From: Bog-1181 sp964565765
GTDB lineage: Bacteria; Oederibacteriota; PGYV01; Palsa-1178
DNA: 29,486 bases
Reading direction: 5' to 3'
NCBI GenBank assembly: GCA_964565765.1
Contig: CAZMGF010000031.1
Coordinates: 1-29,486, forward strand
How positions within the stretch are numbered: the stretch's first letter is position 1; every line of letters starts with the position of its first letter. The notes beneath the pieces are model-generated. The model did no database searches. It saw only the letters and a list, made by a program, of their open reading frames with translations, and was not told where the DNA came from. Shown in pieces: positions 24,675-29,486 of the stretch. Position numbers and translations under genes: made by a program.

Positions 24675-25398
24675 TAATTGCGTTATCCTCTTCGCCGGTA
24701 ACGGCGTTGTTTACCTTTGGCGCCGCGGCTGGTTTTACCGAAGCCGGCTGTGTAACCGCGGCCGGCCTTGCCGCCGGTGCGGTAGTGGCAGGCGCCTGAA
24801 CCGGCGCCGCAAAGGTTTTCGCCTGCTGCGCTTTTTGTGCGGCCTGCTGGGCCCTGTCGCCTTCGCCGAAATAATAAATAATCCCGACATTTGCCAGGGT
24901 CACTCCTGTAATGGAAGCTGAAAACGATGTGGGCTTCTGTGTCGCCGATGAATAGGCCCACTGGAACCCGGCGCTTATATCAGCAATCAGGGTCAACCCC
25001 TTTATCCATGGCAGGCTGAACTCAGCTTCAGGAAGCAGCAGTGAGAACATATACTGGTTGGCGTTGAAAAGTGTCTCTTTCACACCGCCGTCGCCGTAGT
25101 AAGGGCTGGTGTAGGTTATAATATTTCCGAGCCTTACGCCTGTATTTAGCCTTACAAAATCATTTTTATAAATAAGGGTGTTCATGGGCGCAATGTTTAT
25201 GACCGTGGTTGAATTTACCGACGAACCGTTTCCCGGAGAATTTGAATAACTTACCTGTACGCTTAATTCGCTGGTAAAGGTGTCGTCCCATCTGAACCTG
25301 ACCGTCGGGCCGCCGTTGTTATAACCGGCTCCCCAGTCAAATCCATAAGCCTGGCACGCAGCCGCCATGATAAAAAACGCAAAAATAAATTTTCTCAT
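24658..25398 (-). CDS. Beta-barrel outer-membrane protein with Ala/Pro tail
   Basis: A 246-residue exported protein. A signal peptide (KFIFAFFIMAAACQAYG) precedes about 160 residues of amphipathic strands typical of small outer-membrane barrels, such as VRFRWDDTFTSELSVQVSY and LANVGIIYYFGEG. After residue 180 comes an Ala/Gln/Pro-rich tail (QQAAQKAQQAK, PATTAPAARPAAV) that may cross or bind the cell wall or simply be disordered. It shares the FSxxxPExEFxLP strand with its downstream neighbour. AGGAGGAA stands just before the ATG. It is 8 bp after the LRR lipoprotein gene and belongs to the same operon. I cannot name a function. Confidence 0.72.
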   Translation of the reverse strand: MRKFIFAFFIMAAACQAYGFDWGAGYNNGGPTVRFRWDDTFTSELSVQVSYSNSPGNGSSVNSTTVINIAPMNTLIYKNDFVRLNTGVRLGNIITYTSPYYGDGGVKETLFNANQYMFSLLLPEAEFSLPWIKGLTLIADISAGFQWAYSSATQKPTSFSASITGVTLANVGIIYYFGEGDRAQQAAQKAQQAKTFAAPVQAPATTAPAARPAAVTQPASVKPAAAPKVNNAVTGEEDNAINAENN

Positions 25399-25406
25399 GA
25401 TTCCTC

Positions 25407-26273
25407 CTAATATAATACTGTGATATTTTTTGCCTGCAGCCCGGCAATAGAGGCGATTGACGCCGGGCTTAAAGGATTATTTCTCAAATCAATATAACCG
25501 CCCGTGGAAAGTCCGTTACCCGCGGTATTCGCGTTAGTAACCAGAGGAGAGATATCCGTAATGCTGTTATAGCTTAAGTCCACATATTTTACGCTCTGCA
25601 TCGAGGCAAGCGCCGTTATTGACACTATGGAATTATGCGCGGCTATGAAAGTTGCGGCCGCTCCAAGGGAAGCCGCGTAGTTTATATTCTGCAGGCCGTT
25701 GTTTGAGACATCAACATAAAGCAGCCAGTTCATGCCGTTGAGCCAGTCAAGGGCCGTGTCCTTTGTCGGAATACCCAGTGTGCACCCCGAAACAACCAGC
25801 CGCGAAAGTTTTGACGCGTTATACAGCGATGTGGGATTTATGATGATGCATCCGGTAAACTGGAGCGTGTTAAGCGATGGCAGCGTGGTCACACCGCTGA
25901 AATCTCCCAGTACCGTGGCGCCGAAAGAAAGGTTTGCAATCGGCAGCGTGGTGATCCCCTGCGGAAAACCCGAAAGTGTGTTGTTGTTTATTATCAGCGT
26001 CTGGAGTGATGTAAGTTTTGTTATGTCATTAAGGGAATTTGCCGATGTATTTATTGTAAGGCTCGCCACCCTGGGTATAAAAACAGAGCATATCTGGCAG
26101 CTGTCCGGGACATTAAGGGACTCGTGTACGCTGTCATTTACGGCCGCGTCGGAAAAGGAAGTCACAGCGGAGCATTTGGTGCAGGCCGGCGACGGCGGAT
26201 TTATTTCTTTGCACGAGCAAAAGAAGACGCCCAGCGCAGCGGCCGCTATAAAAGTCATATAAAATCTTTTCAT
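25407..26273 (-). CDS. Leucine-rich-repeat lipoprotein
   Basis: A 288-residue exported protein. The signal sequence ends at C19 or C21 (FFCSC), so it is probably a lipoprotein. Residues 31-62 hold two CxxC pairs (C31/C34 in PACTKCS and C59/C62 in DSCQICS). From about 70 onward come leucine-rich repeats of about 22 residues: LTSLQTLIINNNTLSG, LSRLVVSGCTLG, VKYVDLSYNSITDISPL, GYIDLRNNPLSP. These form a curved binding surface like the internalin type. GGGGT lies 5 nt before the ATG, and a -10 box lies at 26298-26303. It leads an operon with two beta-barrel genes, so it may act at the cell surface together with them. The ligand is unknown. Confidence 0.85.
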   Translation of the reverse strand: MKRFYMTFIAAAALGVFFCSCKEINPPSPACTKCSAVTSFSDAAVNDSVHESLNVPDSCQICSVFIPRVASLTINTSANSLNDITKLTSLQTLIINNNTLSGFPQGITTLPIANLSFGATVLGDFSGVTTLPSLNTLQFTGCIIINPTSLYNASKLSRLVVSGCTLGIPTKDTALDWLNGMNWLLYVDVSNNGLQNINYAASLGAAATFIAAHNSIVSITALASMQSVKYVDLSYNSITDISPLVTNANTAGNGLSTGGYIDLRNNPLSPASIASIAGLQAKNITVLY

Positions 26274-26297
26274 TTTTACCCCGTATGATTTTTTACA

Positions 26298-26303
26298 ATT
26301 ATA
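26298..26303 (-). promoter_or_regulatory. -10 box of the LRR lipoprotein operon
   Basis: A perfect TATAAT on the minus strand lies 25 bp before the start at 26273. I see no convincing -35 at 16 to 18 bp, so it may need an activator. Confidence 0.45.
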
Positions 26304-26328
26304 ACCTAAAACCCGCTTTAATGGAATG

Positions 26329-26362
26329 AAAAAATCAGGGTTTTTTAAGGGGCTTAACCCCG
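26329..26362 (-). terminator. Weak intrinsic terminator after feoB
   Basis: On the minus strand GGGTT and AACCC pair across a 13-nt loop, followed by TGATTTTTT. A competing hairpin (GGGG TTAAG CCCC, 26349-26361) lies inside. It begins right at the feoB stop codon, so it would end the fur-feoAB transcript. Confidence 0.4.
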
Positions 26363-26364
26363 CA

Positions 26365-28515
26365 TTAATGAATAAATATCAGGGTTGCCCTGTAAACAAG
26401 GAATGCCATGAGCCAGGCCGTGGCCATTGAAAAACCGATGTAAAACAGGGTTATCTTCAGCTCCCCGGCTTCCTTGTGAAATATGGTGGTCGCGGCGATA
26501 CAGGGCACATATAAAAGGACGAATATTATCATTGAAAGTACAGCCGGTATGGTAAATACCTTATCCTGCCTGAGCCTTTCTTTGAGGGCCTCTGTGTTTT
26601 TATCAGAGCCTCCGAGTGAAAAAATAGTGCTCATTGTTGAGACCACAATCTCTTTGGCCGCTATTCCCGCGACAAGTGAGACTCCTATCCTCCAGTCAAA
26701 ACCAAGCGGCTTGATAACCGGCTCTATCCCCCTGCCTATCATGCCGGCGTAGGAATTTTTCAACTGCTCAGAGAGCCTTTCATTTTCAATTGAAGTTAAA
26801 AGCGCCGGTTTGTCATACGGCTTTATTGAATTATCTGACATAACCGCCTTTGCCCTGCTTTCATATGTAAGATTTATCCCCTTATCAACGGGGAAATTTG
26901 AAAGGGCCCATATTATGACCGACGCGGCCAGTATGGTTGTGCCCGCTTTTTTAATGTACATCCACGCCTTGATCCACATCTGGACAAGGATATACTGGAA
27001 GCCCGGCATCCTGTATACAGGAAGCTCCATAACAAAAGGCTCTGACTCCCCTTTAAAAATTGTCGATTTAAAAAGTTTCGCGGCTCCGATTGCCACAAGA
27101 ACTCCGAAAAGATATATCGCAAAAAGCATTGTGCCTGCCGATTTTTGGGGCAGAAACGCGCCAATCAGGAGTATATATACCGGAAGCTTGGCGCCGCAGC
27201 TCATAAAAGGTATGACCATCATTGTGGCCAGCCTGTCGCCCCTGTTTTTCAGGGTTCTGCACGCCATTAAAGCAGGCACAGAACATCCAAAACCGGTTAC
27301 CATTGGTATGAATGATTTCCCGTGAAGCCCTATTTTATGGAAAAATTTGTCGGCTACAAAAGCAGCCCTTGCCATATATCCCGTTCCTTCCAGAAACGAA
27401 AGGCCGAGAAATAAAAGAAGTATGTTAGGCACAAAAACAACCACTCCGCCCACGCCCGCGAGTATGCCGTCCACTATAATGGAACGGCCCAGGCCGGCCG
27501 GTATAAATTTAACCGCCGAAGCCGAGAGAAGTGCAAAAAATGAGGCGATCCATTTCATGGGTTCTTCGCCGAGTGTAAATGTCATCTGGAAAAGAAGCCA
27601 CATTACGAAAAGAAAAAATGGTATGCCGACGAACCTGTTTATCACAAAGGAATCTATAATATCGGTGATTGTGGCCTTTTCTTCCCTTGGCAGCCGCACG
27701 GTTTCCTTAACCGCGCCCCTGGCAAAGGCGTGCCTGTCAGCTGTAATTTTGCCCTTTGCCGCACCCTGGCCGTCCGCTTCAATGAGCCTTAATTTTTCCT
27801 CGGCAATTCTGCCGAGCCTTATCCAGATTGCCCTCTCTTTAAGAAGTGTGTACGCCGTCTGGTCGCTCTCCAGAAGCCTTATGGAGAGCCAGCGCGCGCT
27901 GTATTTGCCGGATATTTCCGGGTCGGTGGAAATCACCTGCGACATTTCATCAACGGCGGTTTCAATTTGTTCCCTGTATTCAGTCTTGTTTTTTAATACC
28001 TCAATCTTCTTTTCATACACCCTTATTATATGGTCAAAGAGAGCCTCTATCCCGCTTTTTTTCACGGCTGATACAGGCACTACGTGGCAGCCTATTAACT
28101 TCTGCAGCTGTTTGACGTCAATTTTTATCCCTTCATGTTCCACTTCATCATACATATTGACCGCGACAACCAGCGGCGCTTCCATATCCATGAGCTGGCT
28201 GGTAAGGTAGAGGCTGCGCTCAAGGCTGGTGCCGTCCACGACATTTACGACGACATCTGACATTCTTTCCATAAGAAAATCACGCGCGACTTTTTCCTCC
28301 GGGGTGTATGCTTCCATTGAATAAATTCCCGGCAAGTCGGTTATTTTTATACTGTAGCCGCCGTAATCGGCAAACCCTTCAAATTTCTCGACAGTAACGC
28401 CGGGCCAGTTTCCTACTTTAAGATGCGCCCCTGAAAGGGCGTTGAACAGCGATGTCTTGCCGGAATTTGGGTTTCCGGCCAGCGCGACTGCTATCTGTAT
28501 CTTTTTTTTAACCAT
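26365..28515 (-). CDS. feoB: Ferrous iron transporter FeoB
   Basis: A 716-residue inner-membrane protein that imports Fe(II). The N-terminal GTPase has G1 GNPNSGKT (14-21), switch I NWPGVTVEK, G3 DLPG (60-63), G4 NMYD (120-123) and G5 SAVKK near 149. A cytoplasmic helical linker follows. The membrane part has the two Gate-type repeats, including FGCSVPALMACRTL with the conserved Cys and later GIAAKEIVVSTMSTI. The length is typical. The ATG overlaps the feoA stop region by 8 bp, and the Fur-controlled promoter at 29260-29288 drives the whole operon. No FeoC gene is present. In an anaerobe this is likely the main iron uptake route. Confidence 0.98.
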   Translation of the reverse strand: MVKKKIQIAVALAGNPNSGKTSLFNALSGAHLKVGNWPGVTVEKFEGFADYGGYSIKITDLPGIYSMEAYTPEEKVARDFLMERMSDVVVNVVDGTSLERSLYLTSQLMDMEAPLVVAVNMYDEVEHEGIKIDVKQLQKLIGCHVVPVSAVKKSGIEALFDHIIRVYEKKIEVLKNKTEYREQIETAVDEMSQVISTDPEISGKYSARWLSIRLLESDQTAYTLLKERAIWIRLGRIAEEKLRLIEADGQGAAKGKITADRHAFARGAVKETVRLPREEKATITDIIDSFVINRFVGIPFFLFVMWLLFQMTFTLGEEPMKWIASFFALLSASAVKFIPAGLGRSIIVDGILAGVGGVVVFVPNILLLFLGLSFLEGTGYMARAAFVADKFFHKIGLHGKSFIPMVTGFGCSVPALMACRTLKNRGDRLATMMVIPFMSCGAKLPVYILLIGAFLPQKSAGTMLFAIYLFGVLVAIGAAKLFKSTIFKGESEPFVMELPVYRMPGFQYILVQMWIKAWMYIKKAGTTILAASVIIWALSNFPVDKGINLTYESRAKAVMSDNSIKPYDKPALLTSIENERLSEQLKNSYAGMIGRGIEPVIKPLGFDWRIGVSLVAGIAAKEIVVSTMSTIFSLGGSDKNTEALKERLRQDKVFTIPAVLSMIIFVLLYVPCIAATTIFHKEAGELKITLFYIGFSMATAWLMAFLVYRATLIFIH

Positions 28516-28771
28516 TTTGTTTCACCTTCACCGCCCTGGCGGGTTTTTCCAGGAGCTTTACTTCTATCTGCCCGGCCTCTTCAAGGCGCAAAGCGAGAAG
28601 AAATCTGTCAATTTTTATCTCCATTGGATCGCCGAGCGGAGCTTTCCTGATAACCTTAAAGCGCGCTCCCATGGTCAGCCCCATATCGGCGAGCCGTCTG
28701 GCCACTTCCGTCCCCTGAACAATCGATAAAACTTCGGCCCTGTCGCCCGATTTCAACTCCGACATTTTCAT
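28508..28771 (-). CDS. feoA: FeoA-domain protein, ferrous iron transport
   Basis: An 87-residue SH3-like protein from the ATG at 28771. It reads MKMSELKSGDRAEVLSI and then RRLADMGLTMGARFKVIRKA, the standard FeoA layout, and ends in a strand pair rich in basic residues. FeoA works with FeoB at the inner membrane. A longer frame reaches 28837 but would overlap fur; the ATG at 28771 has GGGAG 7 to 9 nt before it and lies just past the fur stop. It is 31 bp downstream of fur and overlaps feoB by 8 bp. Confidence 0.95.
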   Translation of the reverse strand: MKMSELKSGDRAEVLSIVQGTEVARRLADMGLTMGARFKVIRKAPLGDPMEIKIDRFLLALRLEEAGQIEVKLLEKPARAVKVKQNG

Positions 28772-28802
28772 TTTTGCTCTCCCGATGTAAGTCAATTTTA
28801 TT

Positions 28803-29225
28803 TCATCTGCATTTTCTGCAATATCCCCGTATCTCAAGCCTGTGTTCCTTTATTTCAAAGCCGTATTTCCTGCATATTTTTTCCTGGTGCTCCTCTATCA
28901 CATTATCCTTGAATTCCTCAATACCGCCGCATTTAAGGCACACAAGATGGTCGTGGTGCCCCTTTGCCGGAGAAACCTCATAAACAGCCTTGCCGTCCTT
29001 CCTTATTGATTCGCTTAATAACCCGGATTTTTTCAGCAGCGCAATCGTCCTGTAAACAGAGGCCCTTGAGGTTTCCAGAGACTCGCCTTTTGCCATGTCA
29101 TAAAGTCCGTCCGCGTCAAAATGGCCCGGTTTACCCGAAAGCAGTTTTATGAGGGAAAGCCTTTCTTTCGTCCTCTTAAAACCGTTGCTTTTAAGGTATC
29201 CTGTAAATTCCGCTACAGCGTCCAT
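28803..29225 (-). CDS. fur: Fur-family ferric uptake regulator
   Basis: A 140-residue winged-helix repressor. The DNA-binding domain holds FKRTKERLSLIKLLS and the recognition helix SRASVYRTIALLKKSGL (53-69). The metal-binding part has H90-H-D-H93 and C96-x2-C99, plus C136-x2-C139 at the end, a structural zinc site. It senses iron (or a related metal) and represses its targets. AGGAGG 6 nt before the ATG fixes the start. The Fur-like box at 29237-29257 in its own promoter and the feoAB genes behind it point to an iron-responsive Fur with autoregulation. Zur or PerR are the alternatives; the feo context makes Fur most likely. Confidence 0.95.
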   Translation of the reverse strand: MDAVAEFTGYLKSNGFKRTKERLSLIKLLSGKPGHFDADGLYDMAKGESLETSRASVYRTIALLKKSGLLSESIRKDGKAVYEVSPAKGHHDHLVCLKCGGIEEFKDNVIEEHQEKICRKYGFEIKEHRLEIRGYCRKCR

Positions 29226-29236
29226 TTGAACCTCCT

Positions 29237-29257
29237 AATTGATACTGAATCTCAATT
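29237..29257. promoter_or_regulatory. Fur-box-like operator of fur-feoAB
   Basis: A 21-bp imperfect palindrome with perfect 6-bp ends (AATTGA and TCAATT). Its core TGATACTGAATCTCA (29240-29254) fits the 7-1-7 Fur-box form TGATAAT-n-ATTATCA in 11 of 14 places. It sits just downstream of the -10 box, over the expected transcript start, where a repressor would block the promoter. Confidence 0.75.
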
Positions 29258-29259
29258 AC

Positions 29260-29288
29260 AATATACACAAATAGCGGGATTTTGTCAA
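29260..29288 (-). promoter_or_regulatory. Sigma-70 promoter of fur-feoA-feoB
   Basis: On the minus strand: TTGACA (29283-29288), 17-bp spacer, TATATT (29260-29265). A direct repeat of AT(A/G)GCGGG lies at 29271-29278 and 29297-29304, 26 bp apart, one copy inside the spacer. The spacer is very like that of the infC promoter at 9371-9399. Confidence 0.85.
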
Positions 29289-29325
29289 GCTGTTTTATGG
29301 CGGGTTTTATTTTTATTTATAAATC

Positions 29326-29355
29326 AAAAAGGACCCGCTTTTACGGGCCCTTTTT
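29326..29355 (-). terminator. Terminator after ackA
   Basis: AAAAAGG-A-CCCG pairs with CGGG-C-CCTTTTT around a 6-nt loop, with one mismatch. On the minus strand it is followed by TTTTTGATTT. It lies 24 bp past the ackA stop codon and separates ackA from the fur promoter. Confidence 0.85.
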
Positions 29356-29378
29356 AAAATATATGCGGCTATATATAT

Positions 29379-29486
29379 CTATCTATACGCGCTATTTGCC
29401 TCGTTTACGACATTTTTTGTCTTCATGGCTATCATCAGTTCCTCATTTGTAGGTATCACAAGGCATTTTACCCTTGATACGCCGGT
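29379..29486 (-). CDS. ackA: Acetate kinase, C-terminal end only (cut by window edge)
   Basis: An open frame enters from the window edge and ends at a TAG at 29379, giving the last 35 residues. The string VKCLVIPTNEELMIAMKT matches the C-terminal end of acetate kinase, where IPTNEE-x-x-IA is strongly conserved. Acetate kinase makes ATP from acetyl phosphate, so acetate fermentation is suggested. The tail after KTKNVV is a little longer than usual. The start lies outside the window. A terminator at 29326-29355 follows it. Confidence 0.88.
   Translation of the reverse strand, partial: TGVSRVKCLVIPTNEELMIAMKTKNVVNEANSAYR

Noticed and set aside
26349..26361. GGGG-TTAAG-CCCC hairpin as the feoB terminator by itself
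   Set aside because: No U-run follows it on the minus strand. The alternative pairing that ends at 26329 before TTTTTT is the better candidate.
27347..28210. A 287-codon open frame on the plus strand inside feoB
   Set aside because: FeoB is unmistakable on the minus strand here. The plus-strand frame is open only because of feoB codon usage, and its Ser/Leu-rich product has no recognisable domain.
1..29486. tRNA genes, CRISPR arrays, insertion sequences, prophage or defence genes
   Set aside because: I looked in all gaps on both strands and found no cloverleaf, spaced repeats, terminal inverted repeats with a transposase, or phage or defence protein families.

Overview
This window is a gene-dense stretch of bacterial chromosome of moderate G+C in which every gene I can support lies on the minus strand. 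The organism looks like a Gram-negative, anaerobic or fermentative bacterium. It has diacylated lipoproteins, two probable outer-membrane beta-barrel proteins, a 2-oxoacid:ferredoxin oxidoreductase with a CoA ligase, a ferrous-iron transporter, and the end of an acetate kinase gene. A very long secreted protein with Thr/Pro linkers and a C-terminal FlgD/sorting-type module is the style of several uncultured candidate phyla (Goldbacteria, Omnitrophota or Firestonebacteria-like). That placement is a guess from protein style, not proven.

Layout from high to low coordinates, the direction of transcription. (1) 29379-29486 is the 3' end of ackA, closed by a terminator. (2) 29288-26365 is a fur-feoA-feoB operon with a consensus promoter and a Fur-box-like palindrome over its start site. 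(3) 26303-23979 is an envelope operon: a leucine-rich-repeat lipoprotein and two tandem beta-barrel proteins. (4) 23950-19996 is iorB-paaK-ACT-iorA, for oxidative decarboxylation of (aryl)pyruvates to acyl-CoA; here IorA ends before the usual ferredoxin domain. (5) 19939-14915 holds envelope and unknown genes: a glycine-zipper lipoprotein, the 1119-residue double beta-propeller protein, a degenerate PilZ-like protein and a small exported membrane protein. (6) 14889-13294 is murJ, followed directly by a remnant of a zinc-type alcohol dehydrogenase. (7) 13042-11421 is a histidine kinase and a stand-alone receiver, overlapping by 4 bp. (8) 11220-9442 holds an unknown one-TM protein and a radical SAM/SPASM-like protein. 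(9) 9399-8034 is the infC-rpmI-rplT operon with a strong promoter, a structured leader, a terminator-like hairpin against the Shine-Dalgarno, and an ATT start codon for infC. (10) 7950-49 is a tightly coupled glycoconjugate operon of six genes: three GT-C-like membrane proteins (one with a PA14 domain), a GT2 polyprenyl-phosphate glycosyltransferase, a UPF0104 flippase-like membrane protein and a cyclophilin lipoprotein.

The glycoconjugate operon reads as a lipid-linked sugar pathway. The GT2 enzyme would charge a polyprenyl carrier in the cytoplasm, and the GT-C enzymes would use that donor on the outer face of the membrane.

No gene-free stretch exceeds 300 bp. I found no tRNA, rRNA, CRISPR array, insertion sequence or phage signal, and nothing I would call a new defence or mobile system. 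The most unusual items are the IorA without a ferredoxin domain, the 7+7 propeller protein, the GT-C/PA14 fusion, the infC control region, and the near-identical spacers of the infC and fur promoters.
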